A DNA stretch of 64,000 nucleotides from NCBI GenBank assembly GCA_965659675.1, contig CBFHWY010000005.1:1-64000 (forward strand). The letters are read 5' to 3'. Made by a program: the position numbers and the translations under genes. The notes beneath the pieces were generated by a model, which was not told the origin of the DNA, searched no databases, and was given only the letters and a program-made list of their open reading frames with translations. Position 1 is the first letter of the stretch. Every line of letters starts with the position of its first letter. The DNA is from CBFHWY01 sp965659675 (GTDB lineage: Bacteria > Bacteroidota > Bacteroidia > Flavobacteriales_G > Salibacteraceae). This document shows positions 55,620-64,000 of the stretch, piece by piece.

Positions 55620-56509
55620 TCCTCCAGGAATCGGAAACCGACCATTAATTCATGTGAGCCAGTACTCTGGCGACGGAGGTTCGAAATTGGGAAGTCATAG
55701 GAGTACCCCAGCATAAACTTTTCTCTGAAGCTGTATCCAAACATGGCTCCAATAGCATCCTCACTTCTATAATTGAAGCCCAACCAAATATTCTTTTGAT
55801 AGATCGCTCTTACATTGGCATCAACCTGAATTGGAAGCGGGTCAATGTATTTGATGAGGAATGAAGGTTGTATTTGGAAATCCCCACCAATATCGAATGT
55901 ATAGCCACCGGCAGCAAAATAGTGATTGCTGAGTCTGCTCAAGGTGTTGTTGTAGGCATCAAAAAACTGCAACCTTGAACCAACAAGCTGTGGGGCAGAT
56001 ATGCTAAAGAACCAGCGATCCTCTTCATAGAGATATAATCCAGCGGCAATATCTGGTACCAGAGCAGATTGCAATGAGGTACTTAATACAATGTCATTGA
56101 TGTCTTCCAGGTTTATTTTGCCTCCATCCACGGCAAACTGTAATAACCCTCCGGCCAAACCAAAACTTAACTTGATATCGTCAGTGATCTTGATCCTATA
56201 AGAATAAGATACCTGAAAGCCTGATCTTCTTGTTGGGCCAGTATAATCTGTAAAGACATATCCACCGATTCCCATGTTATCAGCGCCTCCAATTGGTCCA
56301 TGCATGCTGAAGATATAGGTTCTTGGCGCATCGGTGATTCCCAACCATTGAAATCTATGATTTGACTGAACCTTGAAGTATGGGCTGGTGCCTCCAATAG
56401 CAGGATTGGTCACGTAATCATTGATCAGGTATTGAGTGTAATGAGGAAGCTGTTGAGCTTGACTCAACATCGTGCTTAACATCAGCGATATGAACAGTAA
56501 CTTTCTCAT
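55616..56509 (-). CDS. Type IX secretion membrane protein, PorP/SprF family
   Basis: A 297-residue outer-membrane barrel with signal peptide (ends LSQAQ) and the family start 'QLPHYTQYLINDYVTNPAIGGTSPYFKVQSNHRFQW'. SprF is needed for SprB to reach the surface of F. johnsoniae, and PorP/SprF genes usually follow the adhesin or type B cargo they serve. Here the gene starts inside the stop of the giant adhesin gene (TAATG overlap of one base), so the two are co-translated and this protein is almost surely its dedicated partner. Confidence 0.93.
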   Translation of the reverse strand: MRKLLFISLMLSTMLSQAQQLPHYTQYLINDYVTNPAIGGTSPYFKVQSNHRFQWLGITDAPRTYIFSMHGPIGGADNMGIGGYVFTDYTGPTRRSGFQVSYSYRIKITDDIKLSFGLAGGLLQFAVDGGKINLEDINDIVLSTSLQSALVPDIAAGLYLYEEDRWFFSISAPQLVGSRLQFFDAYNNTLSRLSNHYFAAGGYTFDIGGDFQIQPSFLIKYIDPLPIQVDANVRAIYQKNIWLGFNYRSEDAIGAMFGYSFREKFMLGYSYDFPISNLRRQSTGSHELMVGFRFLED

Positions 56510-59500
56510 TATCTCATAATAGTAACTGGTCCGGTCACAACCCTTTCCTCTAGGCTATCATCATTGAAGTCGATCACATAATAATAGGTCCCCACAGGAA
56601 GATCCTGACCTTTGTAGGTTCCATCCCACGGCACAGAATATCCAGTTGACTGGAATACAAGTTGTCCCCAACGGTTGTAGACTTCTACCTCCACATTCGG
56701 ATACTCACTAAGGTCTGTTGGTCTCCAAACATCATTTACTCCATCGTCGTTTGGCGTAAAGCCATCTACAAGTTTCACTGACTCAACCTCAATATTCATT
56801 GTATCAGTTGCACTGCATCCAAATGCTGTAGTTACTTCAACTACATAAGTGATATCCTCATCGGGTTTAACGATCGGGTTGTATTCATCCGTTTGTCCCA
56901 CGAAGTAGTCAGCTGGACTCCATTGTACCGTTTCACCAGCTATTGCTGTCGGATTGCCACCAATTACCACCTCATCACCAATGGTGATCACCTTGTCCTC
57001 TCCTGCATCGGCACGAACATATGGCACTACGCTTACCGAAATGGTGTCATAATCGATACAAAGTCCGGCGGTAGCCTCTACCACATATTGTCTTGCGCCA
57101 CCTTCTGGAACGAGTCTGAGAAGATCAGAGTTACCAAGTACAAAGCCCAGGTCATCAAACCATCTGTAATTCACTGAGGCATTACTGATCGATGTTGCTC
57201 TCAGGAAGATAGAGCCTGGAGTACCACATACACTGGTATCTTCAGGTGCGATCACTTCAAGGTTGGTTGCTACTCCAATATTTGCCGTTAGAGAGTCTTC
57301 ACAACCATTAACGTCAAGTACTGTCACTTTATATTCTCCCTGGATCAAGCCAGAAACATCTTGCACCCCAGCGCTGAAACCTCCAGGTCCACTCCAGTTG
57401 TACGTGAATGGTGCCGAAGGTCCAAATACTTCAATGTCCACTTCACCATCATTTGTCGACTCACAGCTTGCATCAGTTGTAGCTGCAAGGTTGAGGTCGA
57501 ATGTGTCTGCCGGGCTAATGTTAAAGCTCGTGAATGACTTACAATTTGCAGAGTCTGTAACCTCTACCGTATATCTTCCTTCACATAAGCCAGAGATATC
57601 ATCGGTAGTAAAGGCACCGGAATTCCAGCTATAGATGAGGTTACCTCTTCCGACTGCGGTGATAGCGATCTCTCCGTCACACAGGCCTCTACAAGTTTCA
57701 TCCTTGAGAGTGTCGAGTAATACCACTGGCGACCCAACATTGCTAATATTCACCACTTCCTGTTTAGTACAGTTATCAGCATCAGTAATATTCACAAAAT
57801 AGCTTCCTGCTGTGATGTTTGTTAAGCTATCCGTAGTTTCTGGCGGAATGAATGGGTTCTGAGCTCCATCCAACCATTCATAAGAATATGGTGCTTTTCC
57901 ACCAACAGTTACCACCTGAGTCTGTACAGAACCATCTCCGGATTGACAATTTGGTTCAGTGATATTAAATCGCGCAATGATCTCAGCAGGCGACTTAACT
58001 TCAACAGTATCTGTTGCAATACAACCAACAACATCTGTTACCTCCACTCCATAAACACCTGCGCACAGATTGTCAACTGTATCGCTACTCGCACCGAGTC
58101 CTACCCAATTCACGGTGAATGGTGGAAGTGCATTAAGGACGTTCACATAAGCCCTACCGTCGCATGATCCGAAACATGATGTAGAATCAGCATTCAAGCT
58201 GATGCTAGGAGCAGGAGTATTGCTTAAGTTAAAAGTGAAGATCTGCGTAAGTCCATTCACGTCTCTAACACTTAGGCGAATGATTCCAGCACATCGATTT
58301 CTTGTTGTATCAGTATTGTCTCCATTATCCCATGTGTATGTGTAAGGTGCAACTCCACCAGAGATCACTACTGCAATTTCTCCATTACAAACATTACATG
58401 AAGGATTGGTGATAAGCGAAGTGTCGAGTCGTAATACCGTTGGGTTTGCCATTATGATCGAGTCCACCACTGAACAACCGTTCTGATCTGTAACCGTCAC
58501 ATAATTGGTTCCCACACAAAGGTTATTTGCATTAGGCGAAGTTGAACCTCCAGTCCATTGATAACTATAGTTTCCAGCTCCACCGCTTGCAAGAACGCTT
58601 GCCTGTCCATCACATGTACTGATTGAACTCACATTCGACACTAATGAAACCGTTTTGCTGATCGGGCTTGCAGCCTCAATTGTATCAGTAAAGAAAGAAA
58701 TACAACCAAGGCTATCAGTCACCTGAAGAGTATATGGGTTTGGACACTGGTTGAGGAGATCTTGTGAGGTGCTTCCGCTTGTCCAGCTATAGATCAATGA
58801 GCCAGTACCTCCGCTTGTGCTCACAAAAATATCTCCATCGCATGCCGCTGGGCAAGATTCATCATTCAGACTATCCAGGCTTATCAAAGCAGCATTAAGG
58901 TTGCTAAGTGTAATATTTCTTGAGGTATCCTGACAGCCATTGGCATCTTCTATGGCAAGGTTATAAATACCTGCACCCAGATTGTTAGCAGTATCCGTTG
59001 TTTGAGAAGGGATCAGTGCTGCAAGGGAATTATCAAGCCAATTGTAATTGTAGTTTGCTGTTCCACCACTCACACTAGCAATGATCTGGCCATCATTCGC
59101 ACTGCAATTTGGATCAATAGTTATGAAGCTCGCTGAAATAGCTCCTGGCTCGTTGATCACTATGGTATCAACAGATATACATCCAGCCGTGTCGATCACT
59201 CTAGCTTCATATGTACCTTGTGAGAGTCCCGTAACTGTGTCGTTCGTTGATGGTACAGCTGGCCATAAGAAGGTCACATTGCTCGTCGTTGAACTCACTA
59301 TACCTAAACCGTCAGCTGACCCATTACAGCTAACATCAACTTTACTCATCGAGATATTAGGTGCCCCTGGGTTAGATAACAGATATGTTTGGGTGACAGT
59401 ATCCACTCCATCGCTCACACTCACTGTATAGAAGCCTGGGCACAAGCTACTTGAAGTCTGTCCATTATCACCATTACTCCATGTATATGTCAAGCTACCT

Positions 59501-62500
59501 ACTCCCCCAGATGCCAGCACAAAGGCAGTACCATTACAAGGTGTAACACCACAAGCTGGATCTGAACTATTTGTGCTGTCAATCGTGATCGGAAGAGGCT
59601 CTGTGATCACAACTGTATCAGTAGTGCTGCAGTTGTTAGCATCGGTCACCGTAACCACATAGGTATTTGCACACAAGCCAGTGGCAGTATCTCCAGCCGC
59701 ATTGGTGCTTACACCCGTTGGCCAGCTATAAGAATAATTTGGTGTTCCTCCAGACGCCTGTACACTGGCAATTCCATCACATTGACCCGCAGCAGTCGCG
59801 TTGCTAATTACCGTGTGTGATAAGGTCAATAGGTTTGGTTCATCGATCGTATCTGTGAAGAAGCTCAAGCAGAAGTTATTGTCTACCACGCCCATTTGAT
59901 AAGGCCCAGCACATTTATTTGTGATATCCTCTGATGTTTCTCCACTAGACCAGAGGAAGTTCAGACCGCTACCGCTAACCGTCAAGAATATGCCTCCATC
60001 ACACTGACCATTACAACTAACATCCACCAAACTATCAAGTGTGATCACAGGTCCACCTGCGTTGCTCAGGGTGACATTAAATATTCTCGAGCAGGAATTG
60101 GTGTCCGTTACCTGAAGATTATAGATACCAGCACTAAGGTTTGTTGCTGTGGCACCAGTTTGTGAAGGTGTCAGTGGATTTAATGCAGTATCGAGCCACA
60201 AGTAAGTATATCCAGGGGTTCCACCACCAACACTCGCTGTTATCTGTCCATTGCTTAGTAAGCATCCAGGTTGAACTGAAGAGACGCTCGCACTAAGTTG
60301 GTTTGGCTGATTAACAATCACAGTATCTACAGAAACACACCCAACTGAATCTGTCACTCTCACCTCGTATGTCCCAGCTGATAAACCAGTAATTGAATCA
60401 TTCGTGGATGGAATAGCTGGCCAGTTATATGTAACCGTTCCTGTTGCCGAAGCAAAGGCGATCCCATCTCCTGAACCATTACATGAAAGGTCTACTTTTC
60501 CGGTGCTTACTAGTGGCCCCCCTACATTCGATATTGGATAATTCTGCACAAGGGTATCAGAACCATCGGTAATTGTAACCGTTGCCACACCCGGACATCT
60601 GCCCGATGTTGTTTGGCCGATATCTCCATTATTCCATATGTAGGTCAAAGGTCCTGACCCACCGCTAGCAAGCACGAAAACTTCCCCATCACACGGAACT
60701 GCATTACATGTAGCGTTGCTCACATTAAAGCTATCGATCACAATGCTAACAGGTGCACTTATTAGTACTGTGTCTATTACAGAGCAACCAAGAGAATCAG
60801 TGACAGTCACAAAATTCTGACCCACACAAAGGTTATTGGCAGAAGAGCCCGTTGAACCACTTGTCCAACTGTAAGTATAAGGAGGGGTTCCACCACCTGG
60901 AGAAGCTGAGGCAGCACCATCACAATTAGTTGGAGCACTCGCATTACTCACAAGACTGGCATTTGCATTGATCGGAGTGGCACCATCAATGGTATCGGTA
61001 AAGAAACTTACACACCCAAGTTGATCTGTAACCCTCAGCGTGTAGGCTCCAGGACAAACACTATCAAGGTCTTGAGAACTTGCAGATCCAGGAGTCCATT
61101 GATAGAGATAATTTGGGTTTCCTGCAGAAACAGAAACAAAGATGCCACCATCGCAGTCGGAAACACAGGTTTCATTGTTTACGCTATCCAGACTAATCAC
61201 CGGTCCACCAACATTTCCAATTGTAAATGGCAATATCTGGCTACATCCTTTTTGATCGAAAATGGTGACATTGTAGGTATTTGCAGCATATCCAGTATCT
61301 GTGCTATTCGTTGTCAGTCCACCAACTGGCCATTGATAAGAATAGCTTCCATTTCCGCCAGAAGTACTTGCAGTGACCTGACCATTTGCCAAACCACAAT
61401 CAGCAGGAACAGTTGAGAAGCTTGCGCTGATTGCTAATGGTTGTTCAACTGTTATAGTATCAAAGAAGTTACAGCCATCAAGACTAGTAACAGTTACAAA
61501 ATAAGTTCCTGCGGAGACTCCTGAAATAGAGTCTAAAGTATCATTGACCGAACTTGACCAGTTATAGGTAAATGGTGCATTTCCAGTAAGCACATTGATT
61601 CGCGCTACACCATTTGATTGACCATTACATTGAACACTGTCTGCTGAGCTCGTCGCAGTGATTTGAACTGGATTAACAACCGTTGCACTATCTATGGCCT
61701 GACATCCATTCGCATCTGTGACGGTGGTCGTATAGGTATTCGCACATAGATTTACAATACTATCCAGTGTATCATTTACTGAAGTACTCCAGTTGTATGT
61801 ATAAGGCATGTTACCTCCGCTTGGGGTCACTTTTACTTCTGCATCACATACTGTAAGCAAACAACTCAATGGCTTAACATTAAAGCTCAAGCTCAGTGAT
61901 CCACTATTGTCAATTGTGTCGGTAAAGAAGGCCTGACATCCCGCAGTATCTTCTACTTGCAAAGTATATGTCGTATCGCAAAGACCAGTAATATCTGGAG
62001 TGGTATCCCCATTAGACCAAATAGTGGAAACCAGGGGTCCGTTGAAACTTCGAATACTGACGTAGATCTCACCGTCGCAAACCCCTTCACATGAGGCATC
62101 AAAAATGCTATCTAAACTAACCTGAGGTGCTCCAAAATCATTAACCGCTACGTTGGACGCTGTTGCACTACAGCCATTTGTATCCGTAACAACTACATTA
62201 TATAGCCCAGAGAATAACCCAGTTGCAGTAGCTCCCGTTTGTCCTAAAGCTGTACCTGCAGAATCCCAGGCATAAGTGTAAGGTGATGTTCCACCTGATG
62301 CAAGAACGCTTGCTGTACCCTGGTTACCACCGCATCTGGCTGGAGTTGAAGAGGTACTTAAGCTTAAGCTACCTGGTTCAGATAAGCTTTGCGAAACAAA
62401 CTTTTGACATCCAAAAGCATCAGTGATCGTCACCGTGTAAGTAATTCCCCCTCTTAAGTTGATGGCTATACTATCCGTTGCCCCTGTTGTCACTGTTGAA

Positions 62501-64000
62501 CCATCGCTGGCAGACCAGGCATAGGTGTAAGCTCCACCTGGGCTTGGAGTTACGGTCAAACTTCCATTGGTATCTCCGTTACAGGCTAAAGTGGTACTAT
62601 CACTAAATACCAGGTTATAGGCAGGCGGCTCATTAAGCGTATAGGAATTGGTATCTGCACAGTTATTGGCATCAGTGATGGTTACACTGTAACTAAAATT
62701 CCCAGCAAGGCCAATTGCAATACTATCACTTGCTCCGGTAGCTACCCCAGCAGTCCAATTGAATGTATAAGGTTGTTGTCCGTTTGATGGTGTGATCGTT
62801 AAGCTTCCTGTAGAATCACCCCCACAAATGATCGCAGTGCTATCCGAGAAGAAACTTGTGATAGCTAATGGATCGGTAAGGATTGTATTGACAGTATCCC
62901 TGCAGCCACTAGCATCTGTAACGGTCACAAAAATTGCAACCCCACCCTGAAGACCTGTTCTGATGCTATCGTTTGATCCTGCTGTTCCAGAGGACCAACT
63001 ATAGTTAAACGGAGCTGTACCCTGATTCGGGGTTACGATCAATTCACCATCCGAAGCACCATTACATGTTGGATTCGTGGATGAAGTAAAGCTCGCGGCA
63101 AAATTATTTGGGTCACTCAAGGAGTCAGATATACTTACTGAACAACCATTGGAGTCGCTTACCTGAACGCTATATAAAATTCCTGCAGAAAGGCCGATGG
63201 CGATGCTATCACTAGTTCCCGTGCTAACTGCTGGAGTCCAGCTAAAAGTGTAAGGCGAGGTTCCACCCGTAGGAGTCACTGTTAATGATCCATTATTTGA
63301 AGGACCTGAACATGATAGTGCTGTACTATCAGTAAAGCTAGCTGAAAGAACTAGTGGGTCTAGGAGCTGCTTATCACTTGAGTCCTGACAGCCATTCGCA
63401 TCTGTTACGATTACGCGATAAGTGTCTGCCCCAAGGTTAATCGCAATTGAATCAGACACTCCTGTGTCTACCGGTGCAGCACTTCCAACTCTTAACCAGT
63501 TAAAACTGTAAGGTCCTGTACCGTTGATCGCCTGCGCAAAAAGTCTGGCGTTGGTATCTCCAAAACAACTTATCCTTAAGCTATCAAATATCGAAGCAAC
63601 TACCGCGCTTGGTGCAGAGATCGTTCTGCTAATCGTGTCACTGCAACCAAGTGAATCAGAAACCACTACAGTGTAAAGTACACCCGAAGTCAGGTTGATA
63701 GCTATACTATCTGAAGAGCCAGTGCTCACTGCGGGTGTCCATGTGAATGTGTAAGGTGCCAGGCCTCCGGTGGGTGTTACGGTAAGACTTGCATTTGTAT
63801 CTCCCGGACAACTAATACCGGTGCTATCGGTAAATTGAGCTGTTGGTCTAACCGGATCTTGAAGACTAATATTATTCGTATCGGTACAGCCATTGACATC
63901 TTGTATCACAACCTGATAGTTCGTACTACCATTCAAACCAGTAGCAATGCTATCGCTCGCGCCGGTAGTTACTGCTGGACTCCATGTAAATGTGTAGCGA
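56509..64000 (-). CDS. Giant SprB-repeat adhesin, T9SS type B (N-terminus beyond window)
   Basis: At least 2496 codons are open from the right edge to 56509; the true N-terminus lies outside the window. I count 28 full repeats of about 75-85 residues, each built on a 'SCNGxxDG...' start and a 'PYTYNW' strand, plus a partial one at the edge. The first block (toward 64000) has a 'GDTNGSLTVTPTGG...SDSIAI' style; the later block follows an ordered A-B-C-D-E pattern. The C-terminus is Ig-like and then a gliding-motility-associated type B sorting domain ('VDGFTPNDDGVNDVW', 'VEVYNRWGQLVFQS', 'VGTYYYVIDF'). It is probably a SprB-like motility or surface adhesin carried by the PorP/SprF protein encoded next. 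Confidence 0.93.
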   Translation of the reverse strand, partial: RYTFTWSPAVTTGASDSIATGLNGSTNYQVVIQDVNGCTDTNNISLQDPVRPTAQFTDSTGISCPGDTNASLTVTPTGGLAPYTFTWTPAVSTGSSDSIAINLTSGVLYTVVVSDSLGCSDTISRTISAPSAVVASIFDSLRISCFGDTNARLFAQAINGTGPYSFNWLRVGSAAPVDTGVSDSIAINLGADTYRVIVTDANGCQDSSDKQLLDPLVLSASFTDSTALSCSGPSNNGSLTVTPTGGTSPYTFSWTPAVSTGTSDSIAIGLSAGILYSVQVSDSNGCSVSISDSLSDPNNFAASFTSSTNPTCNGASDGELIVTPNQGTAPFNYSWSSGTAGSNDSIRTGLQGGVAIFVTVTDASGCRDTVNTILTDPLAITSFFSDSTAIICGGDSTGSLTITPSNGQQPYTFNWTAGVATGASDSIAIGLAGNFSYSVTITDANNCADTNSYTLNEPPAYNLVFSDSTTLACNGDTNGSLTVTPSPGGAYTYAWSASDGSTVTTGATDSIAINLRGGITYTVTITDAFGCQKFVSQSLSEPGSLSLSTSSTPARCGGNQGTASVLASGGTSPYTYAWDSAGTALGQTGATATGLFSGLYNVVVTDTNGCSATASNVAVNDFGAPQVSLDSIFDASCEGVCDGEIYVSIRSFNGPLVSTIWSNGDTTPDITGLCDTTYTLQVEDTAGCQAFFTDTIDNSGSLSLSFNVKPLSCLLTVCDAEVKVTPSGGNMPYTYNWSTSVNDTLDSIVNLCANTYTTTVTDANGCQAIDSATVVNPVQITATSSADSVQCNGQSNGVARINVLTGNAPFTYNWSSSVNDTLDSISGVSAGTYFVTVTSLDGCNFFDTITVEQPLAISASFSTVPADCGLANGQVTASTSGGNGSYSYQWPVGGLTTNSTDTGYAANTYNVTIFDQKGCSQILPFTIGNVGGPVISLDSVNNETCVSDCDGGIFVSVSAGNPNYLYQWTPGSASSQDLDSVCPGAYTLRVTDQLGCVSFFTDTIDGATPINANASLVSNASAPTNCDGAASASPGGGTPPYTYSWTSGSTGSSANNLCVGQNFVTVTDSLGCSVIDTVLISAPVSIVIDSFNVSNATCNAVPCDGEVFVLASGGSGPLTYIWNNGDIGQTTSGRCPGVATVTITDGSDTLVQNYPISNVGGPLVSTGKVDLSCNGSGDGIAFASATGTVTYNWPAIPSTNDSITGLSAGTYEVRVTDSVGCVSVDTVIVNQPNQLSASVSSVQPGCLLSNGQITASVGGGTPGYTYLWLDTALNPLTPSQTGATATNLSAGIYNLQVTDTNSCSRIFNVTLSNAGGPVITLDSLVDVSCNGQCDGGIFLTVSGSGLNFLWSSGETSEDITNKCAGPYQMGVVDNNFCLSFFTDTIDEPNLLTLSHTVISNATAAGQCDGIASVQASGGTPNYSYSWPTGVSTNAAGDTATGLCANTYVVTVTDANNCSTTDTVVITEPLPITIDSTNSSDPACGVTPCNGTAFVLASGGVGSLTYTWSNGDNGQTSSSLCPGFYTVSVSDGVDTVTQTYLLSNPGAPNISMSKVDVSCNGSADGLGIVSSTTSNVTFLWPAVPSTNDTVTGLSQGTYEARVIDTAGCISVDTIVINEPGAISASFITIDPNCSANDGQIIASVSGGTANYNYNWLDNSLAALIPSQTTDTANNLGAGIYNLAIEDANGCQDTSRNITLSNLNAALISLDSLNDESCPAACDGDIFVSTSGGTGSLIYSWTSGSTSQDLLNQCPNPYTLQVTDSLGCISFFTDTIEAASPISKTVSLVSNVSSISTCDGQASVLASGGAGNYSYQWTGGSTSPNANNLCVGTNYVTVTDQNGCSVVDSIIMANPTVLRLDTSLITNPSCNVCNGEIAVVISGGVAPYTYTWDNGDNTDTTRNRCAGIIRLSVRDVNGLTQIFTFNLSNTPAPSISLNADSTSCFGSCDGRAYVNVLNALPPFTVNWVGLGASSDTVDNLCAGVYGVEVTDVVGCIATDTVEVKSPAEIIARFNITEPNCQSGDGSVQTQVVTVGGKAPYSYEWLDGAQNPFIPPETTDSLTNITAGSYFVNITDADNCTKQEVVNISNVGSPVVLLDTLKDETCRGLCDGEIAITAVGRGNLIYSWNSGAFTTDDISGLCEGRYTVEVTDSANCKSFTSFNISPADTFDLNLAATTDASCESTNDGEVDIEVFGPSAPFTYNWSGPGGFSAGVQDVSGLIQGEYKVTVLDVNGCEDSLTANIGVATNLEVIAPEDTSVCGTPGSIFLRATSISNASVNYRWFDDLGFVLGNSDLLRLVPEGGARQYVVEATAGLCIDYDTISVSVVPYVRADAGEDKVITIGDEVVIGGNPTAIAGETVQWSPADYFVGQTDEYNPIVKPDEDITYVVEVTTAFGCSATDTMNIEVESVKLVDGFTPNDDGVNDVWRPTDLSEYPNVEVEVYNRWGQLVFQSTGYSVPWDGTYKGQDLPVGTYYYVIDFNDDSLEERVVTGPVTIMR
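57664..62095 (-). repeat. Five-repeat super-modules within the giant adhesin
   Basis: Repeat type A ('ETC...CDGxIFVS' after a 'GPVISLDS' linker, followed by 'FFTDTID') recurs at about 62083, 61160, 60008, 58848 and 57683. The last three intervals are about 1.15-1.17 kb (384-388 residues, five SprB repeats in fixed order); the first is about 0.92 kb, one repeat shorter. The nucleotide copies are diverged, so this is protein-level periodicity. Confidence 0.8.

Noticed and set aside
61021..61416. 131-residue plus-strand frame opposite the giant adhesin
   Set aside because: Antisense shadow of repeat codons, without recognisable domains or promoter.
56509..64000. Repeat array that might suggest a CRISPR or satellite
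   Set aside because: Repeats are about 230-250 bp, diverged, in frame, and encode SprB-type domains with conserved Cys and Trp; no identical short direct repeats with unique spacers.

Overview
The window is ordinary chromosomal DNA of a gliding-type marine Bacteroidota, most likely Flavobacteriales and possibly near Cryomorphaceae/Schleiferiaceae (the family is inference). Support comes from gldE-gldD next to mutY-ssb, type IX secretion (T9SS) cargo with both sorting-domain types, SprB-repeat adhesins, a PorP/SprF protein, a PorV-like/PorU2-like pair, TonB receptors with carboxypeptidase-like plugs, and repeated TAnnTTTG -7 promoter boxes without clear Shine-Dalgarno sites. No tRNA, rRNA, CRISPR array, insertion sequence or prophage was seen. 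No gap between genes exceeds about 140 bp.

Layout. 1-2.4 kb: a MarR-controlled RND efflux operon, cut by the left edge. 2.4-8.5 kb: a minus-strand run serS, lipoprotein, TPR protein, DUF4286, rsmA, mgtE. 8.5-9.5 kb: rplU-rpmA with a clear terminator. 9.5-14.3 kb: an EamA transporter, a LolD/MacB-like ATPase and a T9SS cargo protein. 14.3-15.8 kb: MlaF/MlaE-like lipid ABC genes. 15.9-17.7 kb: a tiny lipoprotein, a SprT-like protein and manC. 17.7-19.7 kb: fumC, a 59-residue membrane protein and an ArsC-like protein. 19.8-23.6 kb: a lectin-like T9SS adhesin. 23.6-27.7 kb: a six-gene operon HU, TPR, 30-residue basic protein, RNase G, recX, prfB; prfB needs a +1 programmed frameshift. 27.8-31.3 kb: mutY-ssb-gldE-gldD. 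31.2-35.1 kb: HMA lipoprotein, TonB receptor and ctaA. 35.2-46.0 kb: a nine-gene envelope operon (tatC, DUF5686, lptB, a four-gene polyprenyl-phosphate-arabinose module, a TonB receptor, DUF4249). 46.0-47.1 kb: pssA-purS. 47.2-55.6 kb: PorV-like, PorU2-like sortase, acyltransferase, pabB. 55.6-64 kb: a PorP/SprF protein and a giant SprB-repeat adhesin running off the right edge.

The genes fall into housekeeping blocks (translation, DNA repair, lipid and purine synthesis) and surface blocks (secretion, motility, adhesion, envelope glycolipid). The best candidates for new biology are the DprE1/DprE2/UbiA/HAD module in a Gram-negative envelope operon, the PorV-like/PorU2-like pair, the five-repeat super-module of the giant adhesin, and several promoters whose -7 box lies only 4-10 nt from the start codon, implying near-leaderless mRNAs.
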